A stretch of DNA of 32,083 bases from Clostridia bacterium (GTDB taxonomy: Bacteria > Bacillota > Clostridia > CAKSNL01 > HGM11501): contig JAFQQJ010000037.1 in assembly GCA_017411325.1 (NCBI GenBank), forward strand, positions 1 to 32,083, read 5' to 3'. Both the position numbers and the translations under genes were made by a program. Position 1 is the first letter of the stretch. Every line of letters begins with the position of its first letter. Under the pieces are notes generated by a model that saw only the letters and a program-made list of their open reading frames with translations, ran no database searches and was not told the DNA's origin. Shown one piece after another: positions 1-6,450 of the stretch.

Positions 1-40
1 TCGCAGTTTTGGGTTAGGAATTTTTCGCCTTAGAGAAGTT

Positions 41-79
41 AAAAAACGCAGTCATACTGGCGTATGTCTGCGTTTTTTT
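41..79. terminator. Strong hairpin with T/A tails, bidirectional terminator-like
   Basis: Arms at 41-57 and 62-79 pair almost perfectly (AAAAAACGCAG with CTGCGTTTTTT, then CATAC with GTATG, one T-T mismatch, loop TGGC). The A-run on one side and T-run on the other would let it stop transcription in either direction. It lies about 180 bp beyond the stop of the minus-strand catalase gene and may end that transcript or one entering from the left. The rest of 1-255 holds no convincing gene. Confidence 0.7.
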
Positions 80-255
80 GCGCACTATCAGCGGAAAATA
101 ACAAGCCAAAACCGGCTTCTCCCTAAGAAGTACCGCCGAATCGGATGTCTTTTTTGTTTTGCTTATCGCACTGCGTTTAATCTGCGCAAGTATTTCTAAA
201 GTTTTTTTCTTTCGCAAAAAGGGTGTCTGTTCCGTTGTTCTTATAACTGCAAATA

Positions 256-921
256 TCAGTTTTCAAATGACGGTGCAGTAGTTTTGTTATTGGCAAATGC
301 ATCAGGTCCGGGATCAGACATTGAAAAATACATTCTGGCTGCTTTTGTTGTGCCGAAATCTTTATTTGAACCGCTGTTTTGTACTTTATTAAATGCATCA
401 CGAAACATCTGATTATGGGCTTCTTCTCTGTTAAGAAGAAAATCAATGGTTTCCTTTACTTTTTTATCATCTATCTGCCGGTACAAGTATTCATAAACTA
501 CTTTTGCACGCTGTTCAGATGCGATATTACTTAATATGTCGGCACATAAATCGCCTGTGACTGTTACATAATCAGCGGTCCATGAGTATCCTGAGGAATT
601 TATAAGACCGGGATTTAAGCCTAAAAGGACATGGGATTGTATTTCTCCTGCCTGAACATTTTGGGCATTAACATCGTGACCGTTTAGCATATTAATGGTT
701 TGTGCAATCATTTCCATATGTCCAAGCTCTTCAGCGGCTATATCCAAAAACAAATCCTTTATTTCGGGATCTTTGATACGAAAGCTCTGAGAAATATATT
801 GCATAGCTGCTTTAAGTTCTCCGTTTCCGCCGCCAAGCTGTTCCTGAAGCAATACAGCATACTGCGGATTCGGTTTTTCAACTTCTACCGGATGAAAAAG
901 TAATTTTTCGTGTTTAAACAT
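256..921 (-). CDS. Manganese catalase (CotJC-like, dimanganese ferritin fold)
   Basis: A 221-residue protein of the manganese catalase family, which breaks hydrogen peroxide into water and oxygen at a dimanganese site in a four-helix bundle. The expected metal ligands are visible in order: Glu35 (GGGNGELKAAMQY), Glu65 and His68 (AAEELGHMEM), Glu136 (SEQRAKVVYEY) and His169 (NREEAHNQMF). This spacing is close to the Lactobacillus plantarum enzyme. Its length lies between the spore-coat protein CotJC (about 190 aa) and full-length catalases (about 270-300 aa), and it has a short hydrophilic tail ending in SFEN. A good TGGAGGT ribosome binding site sits just before the ATG at 921. No cotJA or cotJB neighbour is visible, so a general peroxide-defence role is as likely as a spore-coat role. 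It stands alone and divergent from the ECF sigma operon. Confidence 0.9.
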   Translation of the reverse strand: MFKHEKLLFHPVEVEKPNPQYAVLLQEQLGGGNGELKAAMQYISQSFRIKDPEIKDLFLDIAAEELGHMEMIAQTINMLNGHDVNAQNVQAGEIQSHVLLGLNPGLINSSGYSWTADYVTVTGDLCADILSNIASEQRAKVVYEYLYRQIDDKKVKETIDFLLNREEAHNQMFRDAFNKVQNSGSNKDFGTTKAARMYFSMSDPGPDAFANNKTTAPSFEN

Positions 922-1037
922 ATTTATACCTCCAATTGCATTGTTATGTTTATATTTTCAGCAATTTAAGATAAATTATTCGCCGAAAGAAGTTTCTTAT
1001 CTATTACGGATATTAAAGCCCCAAAATTGTTTTATCT

Positions 1038-1063
1038 TTGACTTTTTTCGTATCAGAATCGTC
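1038..1063 (+). promoter_or_regulatory. Possible ECF-type promoter for the sigma/anti-sigma pair
   Basis: A TTGACT element at 1038-1043 is followed after 16 bases by CGTC (1060-1063), the hallmark -10 of many Bacillota ECF promoters. It lies 45 bp before the sigma-factor start. The -35 lacks the usual AAC core, so the call is tentative. Confidence 0.35.
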
Positions 1064-1107
1064 TAATAGATGTAAAGGCTTTTACAAAAATGGAAGGAGG
1101 AACAAGA

Positions 1108-1587
1108 ATGCAGGAAGTGTTCGAACAAAAATACAAAGAATGTGAAAAGTCCTTATTCCTGGTTGCATTGGGTTATCTCCACAGCACGGAAGATGCCGAG
1201 GATTGCGTGCAGGATGCGGTTTTATCAGCAATTAAATCTTTTGATTCGCTGAAAAACAAAGAATATTTCAAAACCTGGCTTACGAGAATAGTGATTAATA
1301 AATGTAAGGACTATCTGAAAAAACAAAAGTTTACCGAGGAGCTGACGGACAATCTGAATGTATTTTACGATATACCTTTAGAGGAAACAGAGTTGCTGGA
1401 TTGTATATGCAAGTTAAGTACAAAGCTATCAGTTTACATAACCCTGCGTTTTTACAATGATATGACCTATGAAGAGGTCGCCCGCACATTGAAAGTGCCT
1501 GTTTCAACCGTAAAATACAAAACAAAAAAGGCACTTAACGAACTTAAAAATTTACTGGAAGGAGATGCGTTAAATGAAAATATCTGA
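1108..1587 (+). CDS. ECF RNA polymerase sigma factor (sigma-70 family)
   Basis: A 159-residue extracytoplasmic-function sigma factor that directs RNA polymerase to stress promoters. Region 2 spans about residues 8-75: the DAEDCVQDAVLSAIKSF segment is the typical core-binding/-10 helix and FKTWLTRIVINKCKDYLKK the end of region 2. Region 4 lies at about 100-150 (YEEVARTLKVPVSTVKYKTKKAL, a helix-turn-helix for the -35 element). The start at 1108 is preferred over an in-frame ATG at 1090 because a perfect GGAAGGAGG ribosome binding site lies at 1092-1100, between the two. The 3' end overlaps the anti-sigma gene by 14 bases, implying translational coupling. An ECF-like promoter just upstream suggests autoregulation. 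The inducing signal is unknown. Confidence 0.9.
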   Translation: MQEVFEQKYKECEKSLFLVALGYLHSTEDAEDCVQDAVLSAIKSFDSLKNKEYFKTWLTRIVINKCKDYLKKQKFTEELTDNLNVFYDIPLEETELLDCICKLSTKLSVYITLRFYNDMTYEEVARTLKVPVSTVKYKTKKALNELKNLLEGDALNENI

Positions 1588-2218
1588 ACTGGAAAAGAGG
1601 CTTAAAAACCACGCTGAAATCGTGAAAAACAATATGAAGCTTTCGAGGGAATCGGATAATATCAGATATGTTAATGAGCGCAGAAATAAAAGAACGGGAA
1701 ATATATTAAAGAAAACGGTGTTGATTGCTGCGGTATTGATGCTTTGCATTGTAACTGTTACAATGACACCCTTGGCAAAATCAATCAAAGGCTTTTTCAG
1801 CGATATTGTTCGTTTTGACGGAGCTATAACCGGAACAAAGTATGAAAACGCCACTGAGGAAATAGAAGTCAGGATTTCAGAAGTAACGCCCGAAAATGGA
1901 AATGCCGTTGTCAGGCTGAATTTAACCTTTGAAAACCCAACAGAAGCACCTTTCCCATACATTCAGGAAGTATCGGTTTCGGAATACAAAATACTGGATA
2001 GCAATAATAAAGAAGTAATAAAGGCGAGGGTTTCTTATGAAGAAGGAGATAAAGGCACTGTCAGCGAGGGCAAGGTATCGGTTAACCTTTACCTGAAAGA
2101 TACGATGCTAAAATCAGGCGAAGAATATAAAGTCATAATTGAAAAAATGTACGGTCACTCAAAAGCCGACGCGCCGCTTCATATAACAGGAAGATGGGAG
2201 TGCGAGTTTGTTAAATAG
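1574..2218 (+). CDS. Membrane-anchored anti-sigma factor (DUF4179-like)
   Basis: A 214-residue protein predicted to be the anti-sigma partner of the sigma factor whose 3' end it overlaps. Residues 1-44 are charged and cytoplasmic, 45-66 form one transmembrane helix (VLIAAVLMLCIVTVTM), and 67-214 form a beta-rich extracellular domain with repeated EVRISEVTPENGNAVVRLNLTF-like strands, as in DUF4179-type proteins of Clostridia ECF operons. The architecture fits an inside-binding/outside-sensing anti-sigma factor released by signal or proteolysis. There is no ZAS-type HxxxCxxC zinc motif. Family assignment is by architecture and position and the function is inferred. A strong terminator follows immediately. 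Confidence 0.75.
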   Translation: MKISELEKRLKNHAEIVKNNMKLSRESDNIRYVNERRNKRTGNILKKTVLIAAVLMLCIVTVTMTPLAKSIKGFFSDIVRFDGAITGTKYENATEEIEVRISEVTPENGNAVVRLNLTFENPTEAPFPYIQEVSVSEYKILDSNNKEVIKARVSYEEGDKGTVSEGKVSVNLYLKDTMLKSGEEYKVIIEKMYGHSKADAPLHITGRWECEFVK

Positions 2219-2225
2219 CGGCAAA

Positions 2226-2265
2226 AAAAGAAGAGACAGCCGAAGGATGTCTCTTCTTTTCGTTT
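2226..2265. terminator. Bidirectional rho-independent terminator
   Basis: A perfect 13-bp stem (AAAAGAAGAGACA at 2226-2238 with its complement at 2248-2260, 9-nt loop) sits between the convergent anti-sigma and dehydrogenase genes. The A-run on the left and T-run on the right suit termination on both strands. Confidence 0.85.
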
Positions 2266-2271
2266 TAATTA

Positions 2272-3510
2272 TCAGAAATTTTCTAAAAGATATTTTTCCG
2301 CTTCTGTAGACCAGAGGCCGTTATTTGCCTTAACAAGCTCGTCCAATACCTTGAATCTTTCGTCGGTTTTTCCCTTTTCTTCAAAATCGGAAAGAGCGGT
2401 TAAAGGAAGCTCAATATGGGTATATATAAGCTTCTTTCCTCCGGGGATTTTCGGGAGGTTGACAGTGGTTTCAATTGCCGCATCAATACCGCCGATGTGT
2501 GTTATCATAACCGAAGGATCAAGTCTCTTTTCGCCTATGAGCTTTAATATATCCCTCATATCTTCGGGAGTGCTTCCGCTTGTACCGGAAACGTGGTGCT
2601 GGGCATAGTGAACATTATAAAAATTGAAGTTGGCGCTGAATTTCTTGTCAAGCGGGCCTGCAAAGAAGTTTAAGGAACCGTCAAAGCCTAAAATTGCATC
2701 GCCGAGTTCAACTACGGAAGAAACGGGAGCATATACAAATACATCGTCAAAACCGGTGCCACCTGAGATTGCCATAAGCTCATCCTTGTCGGAGGTGGCT
2801 GCGAAAATCAGATCGATTCCGTCTTCTTTTGCCTTTTCAACGGAAAAGATCGATGCTGCACGGTCAAGTCTTGCCTGATCGATATCGGTTACAACAACCA
2901 TGGAAGGCTTCACATTTCCGTGAAGAGCGATGTCGATTGCTACAAGTCCCATAGGACCGCAGCCTGCGAGAATTGCCACCTTGCCGCCTTCTTTTATTCC
3001 GGCGTAGGGGAGCAGGTCTTCGTTGAGATGTAAACTTGCCTTGTATCCTCTTATAACACAGGAGGCAGGCTCAATCAGAGAACCATTGAAATAGGAATCG
3101 CTTTCAAGCTTCATTAAGAAGTTGTTGTCTAAAATATGTTCATAAACGATGGAGTAGGTTGAAACACCGCCGATTTCGCGGAAGGTGTAGCCTACTGTTT
3201 CGGGACCACCCAGATATGCAAGAACGGGAGGCATTACAACTTTATCGCCAACCTTAAAGGAATCCTTCCACTTGTCGCCGACCTCGACAACCTCGGCGCA
3301 GAATTCGTGACCGATTATAACGGGATTTTCTTCCACGTCATCGGGAACTCTTAAATGGTTTTTACCCTGCAAAATGGTTTTATGAGTTGACATACATACA
3401 CTGTCAGAAATTATTTTTATTAAAATTTCGCCCGAAGTTATGGGACGAAGCTCGAATTCTTCAAGCCTTACGTCGTTTGCCCCGTAAAGGCGAGCTGCTC
3501 TTGTCTTCAT
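2272..3510 (-). CDS. Zinc-type medium-chain dehydrogenase, L-sorbose-1-phosphate reductase (SorE)-like
   Basis: A 412-residue medium-chain dehydrogenase/reductase. Catalytic zinc ligands fit Cys39 (SVCMSTHK), His68-Glu69 (GHEF) and Glu147 (LIEPAS), the polyol-dehydrogenase pattern. The Rossmann nucleotide loop is GCGPMG at 183-188, with an acidic VTDID strand end that favours NAD(H). The four-cysteine structural zinc lobe is missing. Sequence feel and length resemble SorE-type L-sorbose-1-phosphate reductases, which interconvert ketose 1-phosphates and hexitol phosphates. The neighbouring class II aldolase and SorC-family regulator support a ketose- or polyol-phosphate pathway. It starts 9 bp after the aldolase stop with an AAGGTG binding site, so it is second in a two-gene operon. 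Substrate remains inferred. Confidence 0.75.
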   Translation of the reverse strand: MKTRAARLYGANDVRLEEFELRPITSGEILIKIISDSVCMSTHKTILQGKNHLRVPDDVEENPVIIGHEFCAEVVEVGDKWKDSFKVGDKVVMPPVLAYLGGPETVGYTFREIGGVSTYSIVYEHILDNNFLMKLESDSYFNGSLIEPASCVIRGYKASLHLNEDLLPYAGIKEGGKVAILAGCGPMGLVAIDIALHGNVKPSMVVVTDIDQARLDRAASIFSVEKAKEDGIDLIFAATSDKDELMAISGGTGFDDVFVYAPVSSVVELGDAILGFDGSLNFFAGPLDKKFSANFNFYNVHYAQHHVSGTSGSTPEDMRDILKLIGEKRLDPSVMITHIGGIDAAIETTVNLPKIPGGKKLIYTHIELPLTALSDFEEKGKTDERFKVLDELVKANNGLWSTEAEKYLLENF

Positions 3511-3519
3511 AATATCACC

Positions 3520-4389
3520 TTACACCCTTCCCGAACTTCCGAAAGTTCTGAGCTTTTCACGGACAACATCCTTCATCATTTTTATGGCGTCCTCATATAC
3601 AAGGAAGGGCCAGGTAGAAGGATTGGTCATGGTGTTAAGATAGTTTTTAAGTCCCTGATTAAGAGCAAAAAGCACATCGGAATAAATGTTTATCTTTGTA
3701 ATACCATGGTGAATGGCGTTTTTCATCTGGTCGTCGGGTGTTCCGCTTCCGCCGTGAAGAACCAGGGGTCTGTCGCATATTGCGGTGATTTCGTCAAGGC
3801 GGTCGATTCTGAGCTCGGGAGTTTTCTGATATACTCCGTGAGCGGTGCCGATGGCTACGGCAAGCGCGTCAACATCGGTGATTTCAACGAACTTTTTAAC
3901 CTCTTCGGGAACAGTGAGGCTTTCGCCGGGATCGGTATCTGTTCCTGTTTCGCTGATGCTTCCTACGCTGGCGTTACCAACGTGACCGAGCTCCGCTTCT
4001 ACGGTAATTCCCTTTGTATGGGCAAATTTTGTGACTTCCGCTGTCTTTTTGGCATTTTCCTCAAAGGGCAATACAGAGCCGTCAAACATTACGGATGAAA
4101 AGCCTGCACCGATTGCGCTCTTTATAAATTCAAGGTCAGTTGCGTGGTCTAAATGGAAGCAAATCGGAATGTTGTAAAACTCTGATGCTCCTTTAATCAT
4201 TGAGGTGAGAAGATTTAAGTCTCTTCCTTTAAGGTCAACGCCCAATCCCATAAGAAGGGCGGGGGACTTTTCCTCTTCGCAGGTTTCAAGCACAGCTTTC
4301 ATCATTTCATAATTACTTACGTCGAATGCGGGAAGAGCATAGTGGTTTTTCTTTGCATCTTCAAGCATTTCCTTCATTGTAACTAACAT
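3520..4389 (-). CDS. Class II fructose-bisphosphate/tagatose-bisphosphate-type aldolase
   Basis: A 289-residue zinc-dependent class II aldolase (FbaA/GatY/KbaY/IolJ family), which cleaves ketose bisphosphates or 1-phosphates to dihydroxyacetone phosphate and an aldehyde. Visible active-site elements are HLDH (79-82; Asp81 general acid/base, His82 zinc), AELGH (132-136), GTAHGVY (His184 zinc), LHGGSG (His212 zinc, 213-216 phosphate loop) and KINIYSD (232-238). The ATG at 4389 is chosen because the AAGGAG site at 4398-4403 lies 8 bases upstream; a GTG at 4398 overlaps that site. It is first gene of the aldolase-dehydrogenase operon, reading from a consensus promoter that overlaps a palindromic operator next to the SorC regulator. 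Which ketose it uses cannot be told. Confidence 0.88.
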   Translation of the reverse strand: MLVTMKEMLEDAKKNHYALPAFDVSNYEMMKAVLETCEEEKSPALLMGLGVDLKGRDLNLLTSMIKGASEFYNIPICFHLDHATDLEFIKSAIGAGFSSVMFDGSVLPFEENAKKTAEVTKFAHTKGITVEAELGHVGNASVGSISETGTDTDPGESLTVPEEVKKFVEITDVDALAVAIGTAHGVYQKTPELRIDRLDEITAICDRPLVLHGGSGTPDDQMKNAIHHGITKINIYSDVLFALNQGLKNYLNTMTNPSTWPFLVYEDAIKMMKDVVREKLRTFGSSGRV

Positions 4390-4420
4390 GGTTTTCACTC
4401 CTTAATTTAAGTATAATGAA

Positions 4421-4449
4421 ATTATAGCACTCCTCTTAACATTTGTCAA
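4421..4449 (-). promoter_or_regulatory. Consensus sigma-A promoter for the aldolase operon
   Basis: On the minus strand TTGACA (4449-4444) and TATAAT (4426-4421) are separated by exactly 17 bases. The -35 lies inside the palindrome at 4436-4462, so repressor binding there should block it. Confidence 0.85.
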
Positions 4450-4462
4450 CAACAAATGTTAA
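4436..4462. promoter_or_regulatory. Perfect palindromic operator, probably for the SorC regulator
   Basis: An 11-bp perfect inverted repeat, TTAACATTTGT and ACAAATGTTAA, flanks a CAACA spacer. It covers the minus-strand -35 and ends three bases before the plus-strand -35 (4465). Its position between the regulator and the operon it probably controls makes it the best operator candidate. Confidence 0.75.
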
Positions 4463-4464
4463 AG

Positions 4465-4493
4465 TTGACATAGAGGCTGAATCTTGCTATAAT
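4465..4493 (+). promoter_or_regulatory. Consensus sigma-A promoter for the SorC regulator
   Basis: TTGACA (4465-4470) and TATAAT (4488-4493) with a 17-base spacer precede the regulator start at 4514 by about 20 bp, giving a very short leader. The adjacent palindrome implies autoregulation. Confidence 0.85.
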
Positions 4494-4513
4494 AAACCAT
4501 AAGGTGATGAAGT

Positions 4514-5434
4514 ATGGATATTCGCAAGAAGCAGATGCAGGAAGCGGCAATTTTATATTATGAAAAAAACTACACACAGAGCGAAATCGCAGATATAATG
4601 AATTTATCCCGTCAGACGGTTTCGAAGCTTTTGACAGATGCTGTAAAGGAAAATATAGTTGAAATAAAAATTCACGATCCGGAAATTACCTGCAAGGATT
4701 TAGAGCAGGCACTGTGCGAAAGGTTCGGCATCAAAAACGCGGTTGTATGCGGTGTAAGTGCCCTTGATGAATCGCTTTCGCTTTTAATGACGGTTAAAAG
4801 AGCCTGTGAATATATAGAGACTCTTGTTAAAAGCGGCAATAAGAAAATCGCCATATCCTGGGGACACACCGTGCAGAAGCTGATTTCAGAGCTTCCTTCT
4901 GTCAATGCACCGGGGAATACGGTTTTTCCGCTTTTCGGAGCAACGGACTTAGAAGAGTCCTGCTTTGCCTCCAATGAGCTTGCAAGAAGCTTTGCGGATA
5001 AAATTGGTGCTGAGGTAAAGTATGCCTGGTTTCCCTATCGCCCCGATAACTTTGAGGATTCTGTGCTTTTCAAAAAAACATCCTATTATAAAAAGCTTTA
5101 TGACCTCTGGAACAGCATTGATATAGCAATTGTCGGAATCGGAAACAGAGACAGCATTGAAACCCTTGGAAAAAGCTTTGGATATAACGAAAAATGCAAC
5201 TCGGCAATAGGAGATGTATCAACTCACTTTTTTGATGAAGAGGGAAACATCTTAAAGCTTTACGAAAATACGCTGTGTGCGACAAAGGAAAACTTAAAAA
5301 AAGCAAAGGAAACAATAGCTGTTGCCTGCGGAAAAGACAAAACAGCGGCAATCGTCGGTGCTATGAGGACGAATTTGATTGACACTTTGATTACCGATGA
5401 ATATACGGCGAAAAATATTATTGATTATAAATGA
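4514..5434 (+). CDS. SorC/DeoR-family sugar-binding transcriptional regulator
   Basis: A 306-residue regulator. Residues about 8-42 form the N-terminal helix-turn-helix (YTQSEIADIMNLSRQTVSKLL), and about 55-305 form the SorC-type sugar-phosphate-binding domain, with the typical ISWGHTVQKLI segment, the AIVGIGNRDS strand, and a C-terminal KTAAIVGAMRTNLIDTLITDE signature. Such proteins sense phosphorylated sugars (sorbose, deoxyribonucleoside, erythritol or glycolytic phosphates) and usually repress when the ligand is absent. It is transcribed divergently from the aldolase-dehydrogenase operon across a palindrome, so local control of both directions is likely. The start has an AAGGTGATG-like binding site. 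The SGNH hydrolase follows after 18 bp, in the same transcript. Confidence 0.9.
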   Translation: MDIRKKQMQEAAILYYEKNYTQSEIADIMNLSRQTVSKLLTDAVKENIVEIKIHDPEITCKDLEQALCERFGIKNAVVCGVSALDESLSLLMTVKRACEYIETLVKSGNKKIAISWGHTVQKLISELPSVNAPGNTVFPLFGATDLEESCFASNELARSFADKIGAEVKYAWFPYRPDNFEDSVLFKKTSYYKKLYDLWNSIDIAIVGIGNRDSIETLGKSFGYNEKCNSAIGDVSTHFFDEEGNILKLYENTLCATKENLKKAKETIAVACGKDKTAAIVGAMRTNLIDTLITDEYTAKNIIDYK

Positions 5435-5452
5435 CAATAAGGAGAAATAACA

Positions 5453-6085
5453 ATGAAAAATTTATTGCTTATAGGCGACTCTATCCGTATGGGATATGAT
5501 AAATCCGTGAAAAAGACTCTGGAAGGAAAGGTAAACGTAATTTCCCCTGAGGAAAACTGCCGTTTTGCATCCTATGTCCTTCGTAATTTCCACGAATATT
5601 TCGGCGGCTTGAAGGGTTCGGAAATCGACGTTATCCACTGGAATGCAGGACTCTGGGACTGCCTTCGTTTATTTGGGGAAGAAGAGCCCCATACGCCCAT
5701 TGAAATATATGCTTATTACATAGAGAGAATCTGCATAAGAATTAAAAAGCTCTGTCCCAATGCGAAAGTGATTTTTGCAACCAGTACCGCCGTTTTGTCG
5801 GAAAAAATGGATGTGAATTTCAAGCGCTACAACGAAGAGATTGAAGAGTATAATAAGGCGGCAGTTGAAGTGGTTAAGAAGCACGGCTTTGAGGTAAATG
5901 ATTTGTACGCCGTTTCCGCATCCCTTCCCGAGGAAGCACATTCGGATGCGGTGCACTATTACACTCCCGTGGGAACGGAAGCCTTTACGGAAAAGGTTTT
6001 ATCCTGCGTTCTTCCTGCCCTCGGTATGGACGAAAATCTTACATACCGCGAGGATATGTATAAGGATAAACCTATTGGAATATGA
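5453..6085 (+). CDS. SGNH/GDSL-type hydrolase (probable carbohydrate esterase)
   Basis: A 210-residue SGNH-fold hydrolase without signal peptide. Block I is LLIGDSIRMGY (nucleophile Ser10), Asn64 in IHWNAGLWD is the oxyanion Asn, and Asp165-x-x-His168 (SDAVHYYTPVG) completes the triad. The usual block II glycine is not obvious. Family members remove acetyl or other acyl groups from sugars, lipids or small esters. It is cotranscribed with the SorC regulator (AAGGAG site, 18-bp gap), and being cytoplasmic it may deacylate an imported sugar before phosphorylation or cleavage. Two terminators follow. The substrate is unknown. Confidence 0.85.
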   Translation: MKNLLLIGDSIRMGYDKSVKKTLEGKVNVISPEENCRFASYVLRNFHEYFGGLKGSEIDVIHWNAGLWDCLRLFGEEEPHTPIEIYAYYIERICIRIKKLCPNAKVIFATSTAVLSEKMDVNFKRYNEEIEEYNKAAVEVVKKHGFEVNDLYAVSASLPEEAHSDAVHYYTPVGTEAFTEKVLSCVLPALGMDENLTYREDMYKDKPIGI

Positions 6086-6179
6086 TGAAAAGGAGATGTA
6101 AAAAAAGTCCAGACCGCAAAAAGGCAAATAAATTAGTGGATTGGGCAAAGTTACAAACTCTATGTTGTAAAATAGTGTT

Positions 6180-6205
6180 GAAAAATCGCATTTCTGCGAT
6201 TTTTC
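6180..6205. terminator. Terminator after the SGNH hydrolase gene
   Basis: A perfect 11-bp stem (GAAAAATCGCA / TGCGATTTTTC) closes on a TTTC loop about 95 bp beyond the SGNH stop. A- and T-runs in the arms suit either direction. Confidence 0.75.
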
Positions 6206-6228
6206 TTCATTTTGAGCCTTTTTGCTAC

Positions 6229-6288
6229 GAACAAACTTCACCCTCAACGTATCTATATACGCCTTCGGGCGGTGCAGTTTGTCCGTTC
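6229..6288. repeat. Imperfect palindrome with inner hairpins, possible dispersed repeat
   Basis: The outer arms GAACAAACTTCACC and GGTGCAGTTTGTCC are complementary apart from two positions. Between them lie CGTAT-CTAT-ATACG and GCC-TTCG-GGC hairpins, the latter with a stable TTCG loop. The overall cruciform resembles REP-type intergenic elements. No second copy is in this window. Confidence 0.45.
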
Positions 6289-6312
6289 TGAAGCATTTTT
6301 TTCTATCTCCTG

Positions 6313-6346
6313 AAAAAGGGCTGTAATTATTTTACAGCCCTTTTTT
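6313..6346. terminator. Second rho-independent terminator
   Basis: A 14-bp stem, AAAAAGGGCTGTAA with TTACAGCCCTTTTT, has a short AT loop and a T-tail. It lies just upstream of the GH2 promoter and would insulate that operon from upstream reading. Confidence 0.85.
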
Positions 6347-6368
6347 ATTGTTAAATTTCTGATTATTC

Positions 6369-6397
6369 TTGTATTTTATTTTCATGTGTGATAGAAT
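6369..6397 (+). promoter_or_regulatory. Promoter for the GH2 operon
   Basis: TTGTAT (6369-6374), a 17-base spacer and TAGAAT (6392-6397) lie about 54 bp before the GH2 start and directly after a terminator. Confidence 0.65.
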
Positions 6398-6450
6398 GAA
6401 CGAAGATGACACCAAGGACATAAAATAACAGAAAAAAAGAGGTGCTTTTA

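Larger units (their letters stand above)
6086..6450. other. Gene-free stretch with terminators, palindromic element and promoter
   Basis: No credible coding sequence occurs in these 365 bases. Small open frames on both strands run through the hairpins and lack homology-like character. In order it holds a short AT-rich leader, a terminator (6180-6205), a long imperfect palindrome (6229-6288), a second terminator (6313-6346) and a promoter (6369-6397) for the GH2 operon. Confidence 0.7.

Noticed and set aside
14..217. 67-codon open frame on the minus strand left of the catalase
   Set aside because: It runs through a strong terminator hairpin, has no convincing ribosome binding site and no recognisable protein character.
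6082..6291. 69-codon open frame after the SGNH gene with a nearby AAAGGAG
   Set aside because: It is read through a perfect terminator stem and the palindromic element, and the sequence has no protein-like pattern.
6086..6450. Riboswitch upstream of the GH2 operon
   Set aside because: The structures found are simple terminators and a palindrome located upstream of the predicted promoter, so they would not be in the GH2 leader.
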